A stretch of 64,000 nucleotides of DNA. Source: CAYILR01 sp964364175 (GTDB lineage Bacteria; Bdellovibrionota; UBA1018). The stretch covers positions 132,710-196,709 of the forward strand of contig CAYILR010000001.1 in assembly GCA_964364175.1 (NCBI GenBank). Direction: 5' to 3'. Position numbers and translations under genes: made by a program. Shown here one piece after another: positions 7,684-16,447 of this stretch (position 1 is the stretch's first letter; each line of letters starts with the position of its first letter). The notes beneath the pieces are model-generated. The model worked only from the letters and a program-made list of their open reading frames with translations, ran no database searches and was not told the DNA's origin.

Positions 7684-8634
7684 TTAAATAAACAAACTGC
7701 TCACGCTGTCGTAATTGTGGATCCGATAGATCGCTTCTGCCAAAAGATCCGCGACGGAGGCCTGAACAATTTTTTTGCATTGAGCGCCTGCGGGTGACAG
7801 CGGGATCGTGTCCGTGATGATGACGCGTTCTAATGGTGAATTTTGAATTCGCTCGATGGCGGGACCAGAAAGGACTCCGTGAGTGGCAACTGCAACAGCA
7901 CGGGTAGCGCCGTGACTGAGAACTGCGTTGGCAGCCTCAATCAGTGTTCCTGCTGTATCAATCATGTCATCCAAAATAATTGCGGCTTTGCCTTCCACAT
8001 CCCCAACGATGTTCATAGCAACAGCCACATTGGGACCCGTTCGGCGTTTGTCGATCATAGCAACGGTGGCATCCAGGCGTTTGGCGTAAGCGCGCGCGCG
8101 TTCCACGCCGCCTGCATCGGGGCTGACGATGACCAAGGGTCCAAATGAGGAGCATTCTTTTTTGATTTGGTCGAGCAAAACGGGTGAGGCAAAAAGATTG
8201 TCGAATGGAATATCAAAAAAGCCCTGAATTTGACCAGCATGCAGGTCCATGGAAACCACTCGGGTCGCGCCTGCCTTAGCGAGCAAGTCAGCAACTAATT
8301 TTGCGCTGATCGGAGTTCTTGGAGCAACCTTACGATCTTGGCGTCCGTAGCCGTAGTAGGGAATGACTGCCGTAACTTCTTTTGCAGAAGCTCGCTTAAG
8401 CGCATCGATGATAATCAGCAGCTCCATCAGCGTATCGTTCACTGGCCGACAGGTACTTTGAATCACATAAACATCGCGTCCACGCACGTTTTCGTTGATC
8501 TCAGCGAAAATTTCTCCATCACTGAAACGGCGAGTTTCGCATCGGCCCAAGGGTTTACCTAGCTTATCGCTGATTTTTTGAGCTAAGGCGGGGTTTGCTT
8601 GTCCGGATAGAATGACCCAATCTCGCATGCGCAT
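7684..8634 (-). CDS. prs: ribose-phosphate pyrophosphokinase
   Basis: A protein of about 316 aa that makes PRPP from ribose 5-phosphate and ATP. Recognisable motifs are RRFSDGEIFAEINENVRGRDV, the flexible loop PYYGYGRQDRK, MDLHAGQIQGFF, and the PRPP-binding DDMIDTAGTL. The frame extends to 8670; the ATG at 8634 is chosen because AAAGGG precedes it at a good distance and the protein then has the usual N-terminus (RDWVILSGQANP). It is transcribed divergently from the MnmC-like gene. Confidence 0.95.
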   Translation of the reverse strand: MRMRDWVILSGQANPALAQKISDKLGKPLGRCETRRFSDGEIFAEINENVRGRDVYVIQSTCRPVNDTLMELLIIIDALKRASAKEVTAVIPYYGYGRQDRKVAPRTPISAKLVADLLAKAGATRVVSMDLHAGQIQGFFDIPFDNLFASPVLLDQIKKECSSFGPLVIVSPDAGGVERARAYAKRLDATVAMIDKRRTGPNVAVAMNIVGDVEGKAAIILDDMIDTAGTLIEAANAVLSHGATRAVAVATHGVLSGPAIERIQNSPLERVIITDTIPLSPAGAQCKKIVQASVADLLAEAIYRIHNYDSVSSLFI

Positions 8635-8714
8635 AAGTGCCCTTTCAGTGCTAGTCTCGTATCGCATCACAGTGAGGTTCTCAACTTGATTCCAGTCGTG
8701 TATAAGGCATTTTC

Positions 8715-9578
8715 ATGTCAGCCGAATTTGAACTCATACCTTATGACAACGGGACTTTTACTTTGCGTGAAGTGAGTTCTGGCCAGGCTATGCATTCCCG
8801 AGTCGGGCCATGGGAAGAGGCCACACAGGTTTATGTGGTTCAATCCGGTTTAAAGGAGCGGTTGCTAGAGACTGGAAAACCTCCAGTAGTGCTTTGGGAT
8901 GTGGGTATGGGTTTGGCGACCAACGCATTGGCAGCTATTGAGCTCTGGGACAGCCTAAGCCCGAGCGAGAGGTGTGATCTAAAAATTATCAGTTTTGAAA
9001 GCAGGCCTGAGGGGTTGAAGGCAGCACTCCTTGAATCAGCAAAATTTGATTTTTTAGAGCGACATCGACGAAAGCTGGAAACCTTGCTGAATCAAGGGAG
9101 TTGGACGGATTCTTCGAATAGGTTGGTTTGGGAGTTGAAAACGGGTGATTTTTTAAATGAAATTAAAATAGTTGATTCGGATCAGTATCGTGCTGATGTG
9201 ATTTTTTATGATTTCTATGACCCCAGAACGTGCCCTCAGCTTTGGTCGCCCGCAGTATTCCGTGTTTTAAGAGAGCTCTGCAATGATCAATCTATATTGT
9301 GTACTTATGTGGAATCTACCCCGGTCAGAACGGCATTAGTTTTATCCGGATTTTATGTAGGATATGGGCAAAAAACGTGGGCAAAATCTGGGACGACAGT
9401 AGCCACCCCCGCACATGCGCCTATGCGTTTGGAGCGACCTTTGGGATCAGAATGGCTGGAAAAATGGGACAAGAGCTCACGCCAAATACCATATAATGCT
9501 GATAAAACCCTCAGCCCTAGCGAGATCAGGACTGTTTTAAATACATTAAAACAGTTTAAAATCGCAAATCCCAGGTAA
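8715..9578 (+). CDS. MnmC-like (DUF752) tRNA-uridine methyltransferase
   Basis: A 287-aa protein resembling the methyltransferase half of MnmC, which completes the mnm5 modification at the tRNA wobble uridine. Features are an SAM-binding start (VVLWDVGMGLATNALAA), an IFYDFYDPRTCPQLWSPAVF segment that corresponds to the 'D.F.P..NP.MW' active-site region, and a TVATPAHAPMRLERPLG ending. The FAD-dependent oxidoreductase half of MnmC is absent, as in other single-domain DUF752 proteins. Enzymatic specificity is inferred from this resemblance only. Confidence 0.7.
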   Translation: MSAEFELIPYDNGTFTLREVSSGQAMHSRVGPWEEATQVYVVQSGLKERLLETGKPPVVLWDVGMGLATNALAAIELWDSLSPSERCDLKIISFESRPEGLKAALLESAKFDFLERHRRKLETLLNQGSWTDSSNRLVWELKTGDFLNEIKIVDSDQYRADVIFYDFYDPRTCPQLWSPAVFRVLRELCNDQSILCTYVESTPVRTALVLSGFYVGYGQKTWAKSGTTVATPAHAPMRLERPLGSEWLEKWDKSSRQIPYNADKTLSPSEIRTVLNTLKQFKIANPR

Positions 9579-9619
9579 TAAGCGATTTAAGGCAGGATTG
9601 GTTTTAAAAAAATTAAACT

Positions 9620-9646
9620 ATAACCATAGAAAACCGGTTATTTTTT
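9620..9646 (+). terminator. possible Rho-independent terminator
   Basis: ATAACC and GGTTAT form a 6-bp stem around a 10-nt loop, followed by T residues to 9646. It lies about 40 nt after the MnmC-like gene. The stem is short and AT-rich. Confidence 0.4.
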
Positions 9647-9649
9647 GGT

Positions 9650-9661
9650 CACCCATGGGTG
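9650..9661. promoter_or_regulatory. perfect 12-nt palindrome, possible operator
   Basis: CACCCATGGGTG lies about 80-90 nt upstream of a sigma-54-like promoter, the usual range for activator binding. A second near-palindrome (TTTGATTTAATCAAA, 9721-9735) sits immediately upstream of the promoter. No binding protein is identified. Confidence 0.3.
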
Positions 9662-9741
9662 AAATTAGACAAAAGAGGAGCTAAATGAGGCTTCGTTTAA
9701 TCTGTAACCATTTGTAATTATTTGATTTAATCAAAATCAGA

Positions 9742-9758
9742 TTGGCCCAACCCTTGCT
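9742..9758 (+). promoter_or_regulatory. candidate sigma-54 (RpoN) promoter
   Basis: TTGGCCCAACCCTTGCT matches the consensus at 15 of 17 positions, with GG at 9744-9745 and GC at 9756-9757 separated by 10 nt and a perfect TTGCT -12 element. The predicted start near 9769 lies only 5 nt before the ATG at 9774 and 38 nt before the alternative ATG at 9807. Confidence 0.6.
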
Positions 9759-9773
9759 TTATCTAAGGGTATT

Positions 9774-10484
9774 ATGGGGACGGATAATAAAAGATACGAA
9801 AGACGAATGGGTTGGATCTTAATCTGGGTTGGGATCCTGGTGGTCACAGTCAGCGGCTCAGCGATGGCTGATACGCAGCAAGTAGATCATATGAACCACG
9901 CCAAAGAACTGCTTGGCAAAAGCTATCGCAAGATTGTTCTAGATCGAGTCGGCAATGTCGATCATTTCGAGGCTTGGTTGGAAGTGCAAGTAGCAGATTC
10001 CCTTCAAGGCAAGTGGAAACGTCGCTCGCATGAAGTGGCTCGCGCAATCATGGAAGAAAGCAGCAAATACAAGTTTGACCCTGTTTTCCTGATGGCTGTC
10101 ATTCAAAATGAAAGCAGTTTTAATCCTACGATCCGCGGTACTTCCGGTGAAATTGGCCTCATGCAGGTTTTGCCAACGACTGCTCAGTGGATCGCAAAAA
10201 GAAACGGCCTGCAATGGGAAGGTGAAAAAACTCTTCTCGATCCAGTAAAAAACATTCGTATTGGCTCTGCCTACATGGCTTTTTTGAGAGAGCGAACCGC
10301 TGCTCAAGGAGGACTTTACTTGGCGGCCTACAATATGGGTTTAAAAAATGTGTACCGTGCTCTGAAAAAAGATGTTCATCCTAAAGACTACGCCATCCGC
10401 GTAATGCAGCGATATATCAAGTTTTATGGCAAAATGCCTGCCGCAGCATCTCGCGAAGACCGCATGATTGCTTCGATTCGATAA
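9774..10484 (+). CDS. secreted lytic transglycosylase (SLT domain)
   Basis: A 236-aa protein with a signal peptide (hydrophobic stretch about 13-31) and a C-terminal SLT domain that cleaves peptidoglycan. The catalytic glutamate is E113 in AVIQNESSFNP, followed by the family motifs GEIGLMQVLPTTA and LAAYNMGLKNV. If translation starts at 9774, the n-region is basic (KRYERR). The alternative start at 9807 lacks basic residues but leaves a longer leader behind the sigma-54-like promoter. A sigma-54-driven cell-wall hydrolase suggests use at a particular life-cycle stage; this is an inference. Confidence 0.85.
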   Translation: MGTDNKRYERRMGWILIWVGILVVTVSGSAMADTQQVDHMNHAKELLGKSYRKIVLDRVGNVDHFEAWLEVQVADSLQGKWKRRSHEVARAIMEESSKYKFDPVFLMAVIQNESSFNPTIRGTSGEIGLMQVLPTTAQWIAKRNGLQWEGEKTLLDPVKNIRIGSAYMAFLRERTAAQGGLYLAAYNMGLKNVYRALKKDVHPKDYAIRVMQRYIKFYGKMPAAASREDRMIASIR

Positions 10485-10564
10485 CAACTAGGGCTGGAAA
10501 ATTTCCGCAATCTGTGGCATAGTGCAAAGCATTAACTTCTATCCAAATATGGGGAATGTTTCGA

Positions 10565-12379
10565 ATGACAAGCACAGGTCTTTCTCGTGGGCAAATTTCA
10601 AATCAAAAACTTTTAAACTGGGTTGATGAAATCCAAGCATTGTGCAAACCCAGCCAAGTTTATTGGTGCGATGGTTCTGAACAAGAAAACCAAATGCTTT
10701 TGGACCTCATGGTTAAAACGGGGATGTTGACCCAGCTCAACCAAGAGAAGCGGCCCGGATGTTATTTAGCACTTTCTAATCCATCGGATGTTGCACGAGT
10801 TGAAGACAGAACCTTCATTTGCAGCGAACGCAAAGAAGATGCGGGACCTACTAACAACTGGATCGCCCCACCAGAAATGAAAGCAACGCTGACTCGCCTA
10901 TACGACGGATGCATGAGTGGCCGCACGATGTATGTGATCCCTTATTCCATGGGTCCAATCGGCTCACCGCTCTCTCAGATTGGTGTGGAAGTCACAGATT
11001 CGCCCTATGTGGTTGCCAACATGAGAATCATGACCCGAATTGGAAAAGCGGTTTTGGATGTATTGAGTAATGATGCATTCGTGAAATGCCTGCACAGCGT
11101 AGGCGCTCCCTTGCAGCTCGGACAGCAGGATGTTCGCTGGCCTTCCAACAAAGAACAAAAATACATCGTTCATTTTCCAGAAGAGCGAACCATCTGGTCT
11201 TTTGGCAGCGGCTATGGCGGAAATGCGCTTCTGGGCAAAAAATGTTTTGCTTTGAGAATTGCTTCGACGATGGGTCGAGACGAAGGCTGGTTGGCCGAAC
11301 ACATGCTGATCTTGGGTCTTGAGTCTCCGGATCAAAAGAAAACTTATTTGGCTGCTGCTTTCCCAAGTGCTTGTGGGAAAACTAACTTGGCCATGCTGAT
11401 TCCACCCAAAGCAATGGAAGGTTGGAAAGTCACCACCATTGGCGATGACATCGCATGGATTCGCCCCGATGCAGAAGGGCGCTTGAGAGCGATCAATCCT
11501 GAGTCTGGATATTTTGGTGTGGCTCCTGGAACGTCTTATAAAACCAACCCCAACGCGATGGAAACCATTAAGACAAATACTTTGTTTACAAACGTCGCAA
11601 TGACCGATGATGGCGACGTTTGGTGGGAGGGAATGACGGAAACACCTCCTGCTCGATTGATTGACTGGCAAGGCCAAGAGTGGACTCCAGATTGTGGTAG
11701 AAAAGCTGCTCATCCCAACGCACGTTTCACAGCACCAGCGTCCCAGTGTCCTTCGATTGATTCAGGTTGGGAAGATCCCGCAGGCGTGCCGATCAGCGCA
11801 TTTATTTTCGGTGGTCGTCGTGCAGATACAATGCCATTGGCGATTCAATCGCATGATTGGGAGCGAGGCGTTTATATTGCTGCGACAATGGGATCCGAAA
11901 CGACTGCTGCAGCAACCGGTGCAGTGGGCGTTGTCAGACGTGACCCGATGGCGATGTTGCCATTCTGCGGTTATCACATGGGTGATTATTTTAAACATTG
12001 GTTAAAAATTGGTTCCGAAAACGGGAAAGCACCTGCAATTTTTGGCGTGAACTGGTTCCGCAAAGGACCAAAAGGCGAGTTCTTGTGGCCAGGATATGGC
12101 GAAAACATGCGCGTTCTGAAATGGATCGTGAGTCGCGTGAACGGTTCTGCTGGCGCTGAAAAAACTGCGCTGGGCTATGTTCCTCGGTATGAGGATTTGG
12201 ATTGGACTGGCTTGTCTGCAGTCACGCAAGAGCATTTTGAACGTCTGGTTTCTGTAGATCGCAAAGCATGGGAAACCGAACTTCGTGCACACGAGGAATT
12301 TTTCAAGCAACTGGGCGATAAAATGCCAGAAGAGTTCAGACAAATCCAAGAAGACGGAATTCGCGCTCTCGCGGATTAA
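10565..12379 (+). CDS. pckG: phosphoenolpyruvate carboxykinase (GTP)
   Basis: A protein of about 604 aa that converts oxaloacetate to PEP with GTP, the first step of gluconeogenesis. The kinase P-loop AAFPSACGKTNLAM lies near residue 270, followed by the metal-binding GDDIAWI and the family motif FRKGPKGEFLWPGYGENMRV. An ATG at 10556 is also in frame, but GGGGAA lies at a proper distance only from the ATG at 10565. This is the GTP-using type, not the ATP-using type. Confidence 0.96.
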   Translation: MTSTGLSRGQISNQKLLNWVDEIQALCKPSQVYWCDGSEQENQMLLDLMVKTGMLTQLNQEKRPGCYLALSNPSDVARVEDRTFICSERKEDAGPTNNWIAPPEMKATLTRLYDGCMSGRTMYVIPYSMGPIGSPLSQIGVEVTDSPYVVANMRIMTRIGKAVLDVLSNDAFVKCLHSVGAPLQLGQQDVRWPSNKEQKYIVHFPEERTIWSFGSGYGGNALLGKKCFALRIASTMGRDEGWLAEHMLILGLESPDQKKTYLAAAFPSACGKTNLAMLIPPKAMEGWKVTTIGDDIAWIRPDAEGRLRAINPESGYFGVAPGTSYKTNPNAMETIKTNTLFTNVAMTDDGDVWWEGMTETPPARLIDWQGQEWTPDCGRKAAHPNARFTAPASQCPSIDSGWEDPAGVPISAFIFGGRRADTMPLAIQSHDWERGVYIAATMGSETTAAATGAVGVVRRDPMAMLPFCGYHMGDYFKHWLKIGSENGKAPAIFGVNWFRKGPKGEFLWPGYGENMRVLKWIVSRVNGSAGAEKTALGYVPRYEDLDWTGLSAVTQEHFERLVSVDRKAWETELRAHEEFFKQLGDKMPEEFRQIQEDGIRALAD

Positions 12380-12389
12380 TTCCACTTTT

Positions 12390-13595
12390 GTGAAAATTTT
12401 GCTGATTGGTAACGTTTGGCCAGAGCACCGTTCTTCGGGAGCTGGGGTCAGGACGTGGAGCTTGATTCGCGCGTTTCAGGATCTGGGATGCGAATTGATT
12501 TTTGCTTCTCAAGCCAAAGAAAACACATTTTCAGAAGAGCTCGCTCGCGAAAAAATCAGTATAAAAACCATTTCAGCGAATGATTCCTGTTTCGATCCCT
12601 GGATCCAGGAAATCAAACCGGACGTCGTGATTTTTGATCGCTTCATGACCGAAGAGCAATTTGGCTGGAGAGTACAAGAACAGCTACCAGACGCAGTACG
12701 TGTCCTAGATACAATCGATTTGCATTTTTTGAGACGACATCGAGAGAGCGGAAAAAACGATTGGAAGAGTCCAGATGTATTGAGAGAACTCGCTTCGATT
12801 TACCGTTGCGATCAAACCTGGTTGGTATCGGATTTTGAGCAAGAGCTACTCAAGACAGAATTTGCTGTTCCTGCGAATTTATTGAGACGAATCAGCCTGG
12901 GATATAGCCCAGTAGGCGAAAACGGCCTTGAGTTTGAACAGCGTGAGAATTTTGTTTTTATCGGCAATTTTAGACACCCTCCCAATTGGGATGCTGTTCA
13001 GTGGCTAGCCCGAGAATTATGGCCAATGATTCAGCAGCAACTGCCCCAGGTTGAATTGCACATCTATGGGGCTTACCCATCTCGTGAGGCCATGGAGTTA
13101 GATTCAAGCGTAAAGGGACTCAGGGTTTTTGGCTCTGTTGAAGACCAGTATGAGACATTGAGAAAATACCGAGTTAACCTGGCGCCACTGCGGTTTGGGG
13201 CAGGCGTTAAAGGTAAAATTTTGGATGGGTGGACACAGGGAACACCATGCTTAGGATCTCCCATTGCCGCAGAGGGAATGATGAATTCGGGTGGAACAGA
13301 TCATTGGGGGGGTAAAGTAGTTGAGAGTCCCTCAGAATGGGTGGAACAGGCTTTAAAGCTTTATCGAGACTCCGATGAGTGGAAAATCGCAAGTATTACG
13401 GGCCAACAAATCTTGAAAAACCGATTCTCTCAAGACGAGGTCAAGCAACAGATTCAGCTTTTAGTGGATGATGTGAAATCTGGAAAACAGCGTCAAAGTA
13501 ACCCAGGCCAGTGGGTGGGCAAAATTCTTTGGCAAGAGCAGTTTTTAGCCAAAAAATACATGTCAAAATGGATAGAAGAGAAAAACAGTCCTTGA
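12390..13595 (+). CDS. GT4-family glycosyltransferase
   Basis: A 401-aa GT-B fold protein. The N-terminus KILLIGNVWPEHRSSGAGVRT has the glycine-rich loop of group 1 glycosyltransferases. The C-terminal half has FIGNFRHPPNWDAVQWL, LHIYGAYPS and LAPLRFGAGVKGKILDGWTQG, typical of the nucleotide-sugar site. The frame is open upstream into pckG, but a GTG at 12390, 10 nt after the pckG stop, gives the standard N-terminus. Donor and acceptor are unknown. Confidence 0.8.
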   Translation: MKILLIGNVWPEHRSSGAGVRTWSLIRAFQDLGCELIFASQAKENTFSEELAREKISIKTISANDSCFDPWIQEIKPDVVIFDRFMTEEQFGWRVQEQLPDAVRVLDTIDLHFLRRHRESGKNDWKSPDVLRELASIYRCDQTWLVSDFEQELLKTEFAVPANLLRRISLGYSPVGENGLEFEQRENFVFIGNFRHPPNWDAVQWLARELWPMIQQQLPQVELHIYGAYPSREAMELDSSVKGLRVFGSVEDQYETLRKYRVNLAPLRFGAGVKGKILDGWTQGTPCLGSPIAAEGMMNSGGTDHWGGKVVESPSEWVEQALKLYRDSDEWKIASITGQQILKNRFSQDEVKQQIQLLVDDVKSGKQRQSNPGQWVGKILWQEQFLAKKYMSKWIEEKNSP

Positions 13596-13618
13596 TTAAT
13601 TAACTATATTAGTATACT
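13592..13618 (+). promoter_or_regulatory. candidate promoter of the small acidic secreted protein
   Basis: TTGATT (13592-13597) and TATACT (13613-13618) are separated by 15 nt. The -10 lies within the perfect 14-nt palindrome ATTAGTATACTAAT (13608-13621). It ends 8 nt before the GTG start, implying a leaderless or nearly leaderless transcript. Confidence 0.35.
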
Positions 13619-13626
13619 AATGTATC

Positions 13627-13905
13627 GTGTTTCGAATATTCATCATTTTAGTAGCTATTGTTTCAATCACGACTGCAAACGCGGGGCCTCGAAAACGCTC
13701 GGCGCAGGGTCCAGATGGACCACAGCGCTCGTCTGATGGCAGTGGACCAGACGATGACGGCGGTGGAAATGGAGATTCTTCTCCCGATGCTGACGGACAC
13801 TCTGAAGGTAGAAGCTCCGCAGTCTACTGGGATGTGAGTTCTGAAGATTGTGCTGCATTTTTAGAAGGCTCTTCTGAATCTAGTTACGACAGCGTCGATT
13901 TTTAG
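13627..13905 (+). CDS. small secreted acidic low-complexity protein
   Basis: A 92-aa protein starting at GTG. A signal peptide (MFRIFIILVAIVSITTANA) is followed by a short basic patch (PRKRS) and then by a Ser/Gly/Asp-rich region (DGSGPDDDGGGNGDSS). The C-terminus has a single cysteine (SSEDCAAF). No family is recognised. It stands alone between the GT4 gene and rpsB. Confidence 0.5.
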   Translation: MFRIFIILVAIVSITTANAGPRKRSAQGPDGPQRSSDGSGPDDDGGGNGDSSPDADGHSEGRSSAVYWDVSSEDCAAFLEGSSESSYDSVDF

Positions 13906-14042
13906 TTTCGATCAGCTATTCCAGCTTTTTCTGCTTGCCAGCAGCACTAATCCCGACTAAATACACTCAACAAATACGCACACCTTGCTACTGTGGTGCT
14001 CTTCTAACAAAGAGTCGGTGAGGTGGAGGGAAAACAGGGCTG

Positions 14043-14082
14043 AACCAAAATGGTTTTGAGTGCAGCTCGGGTTTTCAAAACC
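14043..14082 (+). promoter_or_regulatory. structured leader upstream of rpsB
   Basis: The untranslated stretch before rpsB can form alternative stems. AACCA pairs with TGGTT (14043-14055). GGTTTTGA (14052-14059) pairs with TCAAAACC (14075-14082). GGTTTT-C-AAAACC (14070-14082) forms its own hairpin. These overlap and exclude one another, as in leaders bound by ribosomal protein S2 in other bacteria. The whole gap 13906-14163 holds no ORF that looks coding. Confidence 0.3.
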
Positions 14083-14163
14083 GCGGTAAGTCTTGATTCC
14101 AGCTCTAAGTATTCACAGGAGCTGTTCTTTTCTTCCGCAGAATTCAATAGAAGGAATTAAAAA

Positions 14164-15042
14164 ATGCCTACAATTACGATGCGCGAGCTTTTGGAAGCCG
14201 GAGTTCACTTCGGACACCAAACCCACCGTTGGAATCCAAAAATGAAACCCTATGTTTTTGGAGCTCGAAACGGGATTTACATTATTGATCTTCAAAAGAC
14301 AGTCGAACAGACTCGCAACGCCTGCACATTTGCAAGCAAAGTGACGAGTGAAGGAAAGAAAGTCCTTTTCGTTGGAACCAAAAAACAGGCTAAAGATGTT
14401 GTTGAGGAAGAAGCAAAGCGTTCTGGAATGCATTATGTCACCAACCGCTGGTTGGGCGGAATGCTGACAAACTACCAAACTGTTCGTGCATCCATTGACC
14501 GTTTGAAAAAAATTGAAGCTTTGAAGACATCCGCTGAGTGGGATGGAACTCCTAAAAAAGAACAGTCTCGCTACGATCGCGAACTGGAAAAATTGAAAAA
14601 ATCCCTGGGTGGAATCGAAGACATGAAAAAACTTCCAGGCGCGATTTTCGTAATCGACACTGAGAAGGAACATATCGCAGTGAAAGAAGCGAAAAAATTG
14701 GGAATTCCTGTGATTGCTGTAGTGGATACCAACTGCGATCCATCGAACGTAACCCATGTTATTCCTGGCAATGACGACGCGGTTCGCAGCGTGAAGCTTT
14801 TTGCTCACCTGATTGCTGAAAGCTGCATTGAAGGAACTAGAACTTACCAAGAGAAACTTCGTGCTCAAGAAATCACTGAGCGAGCTGACGACGGCAGTGC
14901 TGAGAAGAAAGTCTCTCGCTTTGAAGGTGACATTGATCTTCAAGGTGTGGATGAAGCTGATATTGCAGCAGAAGGCCAAGAAGGCGAAAGTGCTGAGGCA
15001 GTCGAAGGTGCAGAAGCAGGAAAGGCCGCTGAAGCCAAATAA
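14164..15042 (+). CDS. rpsB: 30S ribosomal protein S2
   Basis: A 292-aa S2 protein. It begins TITMRELLEAGVHFGHQTHRWNPKM and contains the conserved NRWLGGMLTN and FVIDTEKEHIAVKEA segments. The last 50 residues form an acidic, alanine-rich extension (EGQEGESAEAVEGAEAGKAAEAK in two overlapping parts), making it longer than the roughly 240-aa E. coli protein. AGAAGGAAT precedes the ATG. rpsB heads the rpsB-tsf-pyrH-frr block. Confidence 0.97.
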   Translation: MPTITMRELLEAGVHFGHQTHRWNPKMKPYVFGARNGIYIIDLQKTVEQTRNACTFASKVTSEGKKVLFVGTKKQAKDVVEEEAKRSGMHYVTNRWLGGMLTNYQTVRASIDRLKKIEALKTSAEWDGTPKKEQSRYDRELEKLKKSLGGIEDMKKLPGAIFVIDTEKEHIAVKEAKKLGIPVIAVVDTNCDPSNVTHVIPGNDDAVRSVKLFAHLIAESCIEGTRTYQEKLRAQEITERADDGSAEKKVSRFEGDIDLQGVDEADIAAEGQEGESAEAVEGAEAGKAAEAK

Positions 15043-15090
15043 CTCTGGGCTCACTGCCCGTGATTTGGATAAAGCAGAATCGAGGAATTT

Positions 15091-15714
15091 ATGGATATTT
15101 CAGCAAATCTAGTTAAAGAACTGCGTGAAAAAACAGGCGCAGGAATGATGGATTGCAAAAAAGCTCTGGTGGAAACATCAGGGAATTTTGACAAGGCAGT
15201 CGAATTTTTGCGCAAAAAAGGGATTGCGTCAGCGGAAAAAAAAGCCGGGCGCGCGACTAAAGAAGGGACCGTCTCGTCCTACATCCACGGTGAAGGTCGA
15301 GTGGGAGTGTTGGTTGAAGTCAATTGCGAAACCGACTTTGTTGCAAAAACAGAGCAATTCAGAAATTTCGTAAAAGATGTTTCGATGCATATTGCTGCTG
15401 CAGCACCGAAGTATGTTCGTCCCGACGAAATTCCGGCCGAAACCGTTGCGAAAGAGAAAGAAATCGCAATCGCACAAATGCAAAGCCAAAATAAACCCGC
15501 TGCAGTTTTGGAAAAAATTGCAGAAGGTAAAATCAGGAAATACTACGAAGAAACCTGTTTGATGAACCAGGCCTTCGTCAAAGATCCCGACAAAACGATC
15601 GAACAATTGTTGAAAGAAACAATTGCCGGTGTGGGTGAGAATCTGTCGATTCGCCGATTTGCTCGATTTGTATTGGGTGAAGGCATCGTAGCCGAAAACA
15701 CTGAAACGCATTGA
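15091..15714 (+). CDS. tsf: elongation factor Ts
   Basis: A 207-aa nucleotide exchange factor for EF-Tu. It shows the signature LREKTGAGMMDCKKAL at the N-terminus and the EF-Tu-contacting NCETDFVAKTEQF. It is shorter than the 283-aa E. coli protein, and corresponds to the short form found in many bacteria with one reduced core subdomain. It lies 48 nt after rpsB. Confidence 0.96.
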   Translation: MDISANLVKELREKTGAGMMDCKKALVETSGNFDKAVEFLRKKGIASAEKKAGRATKEGTVSSYIHGEGRVGVLVEVNCETDFVAKTEQFRNFVKDVSMHIAAAAPKYVRPDEIPAETVAKEKEIAIAQMQSQNKPAAVLEKIAEGKIRKYYEETCLMNQAFVKDPDKTIEQLLKETIAGVGENLSIRRFARFVLGEGIVAENTETH

Positions 15715-15724
15715 TTTGGAAACC

Positions 15725-16447
15725 ATGACAAAAAAACGCAGTGAACCGTATCGCAGAATTCTCCTGAAACTTTCGGGAGAGGCTTTGGCCGGTAACGAGG
15801 GCTATGGCATCGATGTGGATGTTTTGAAGTCTCTTGCGGAGGAGATTCGCGAGATTCACAAAATGGGCATTCAGATCGGCATTGTGATTGGCGGAGGAAA
15901 TATTTTCCGCGGTCTCAAAGGCGCCACGCGGGGGATGGACCGTGCATCAGCAGATTATATGGGAATGCTAGCGACGGTTCTCAATTGTCTGGCGCTGCAG
16001 GATTCGCTTGAGCATCTGAATGTTCATACCCGAGTTCAGTCTGCGATTGCGATGCAAGAGCTTGCTGAATCCTATATTCGTCGCCGTGCTATCCGACACT
16101 TGGAAAAGGGTCGGATCGTTATTTTTGGTGCGGGTACGGGCAATCCCTACTTTACCACGGATACGACGGCTGCGCTGCGAGGCATGGAAGTCGGATCTGA
16201 GGTGGTTTTGAAAGCGACCAAAGTGGATGGAATCTACGACGCAGATCCTGAACTGCATCCGAATGCAAAAAGATTCGAAGAGCTGACTTATATGGAAGTT
16301 CTGCAGCGGGGTTTGAAAGTGATGGACTCCACGGCGATTTCCTTGTGTATGGATAATCAGTTGCCTATCATTGTGTTTAACTTGCACGAAAAAGGAGCTT
16401 TGGGCCGAGTGGTTCGAGGCGAGGCAGTGGGAACGTTAGTGCGTTAG
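15725..16447 (+). CDS. pyrH: uridylate kinase
   Basis: A 240-aa enzyme that phosphorylates UMP to UDP. It has the amino-acid-kinase fold with RILLKLSGEALAG near the N-terminus, VIGGGNIFRG, and the UMP-binding TTDTTAALRG. A TTG at 15716 is also in frame, but the ATG at 15725 gives the normal N-terminus. The stop codon lies within a short tandem repeat. Confidence 0.96.
   Translation: MTKKRSEPYRRILLKLSGEALAGNEGYGIDVDVLKSLAEEIREIHKMGIQIGIVIGGGNIFRGLKGATRGMDRASADYMGMLATVLNCLALQDSLEHLNVHTRVQSAIAMQELAESYIRRRAIRHLEKGRIVIFGAGTGNPYFTTDTTAALRGMEVGSEVVLKATKVDGIYDADPELHPNAKRFEELTYMEVLQRGLKVMDSTAISLCMDNQLPIIVFNLHEKGALGRVVRGEAVGTLVR

Noticed and set aside
10964..11713. 249-codon open frame on the - strand
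   Set aside because: Antisense to the pckG coding region and without recognisable protein features.
12285..12389. N-terminal extension of the GT4 glycosyltransferase inside pckG
   Set aside because: The extension has no homology-like content; the GTG at 12390 gives the normal family N-terminus.
14113..15054. Long 313-codon open frame on the - strand
   Set aside because: It lies exactly antisense to rpsB, is full of Phe/Ser/Cys runs, and has no family resemblance. The + strand S2 protein is certain.
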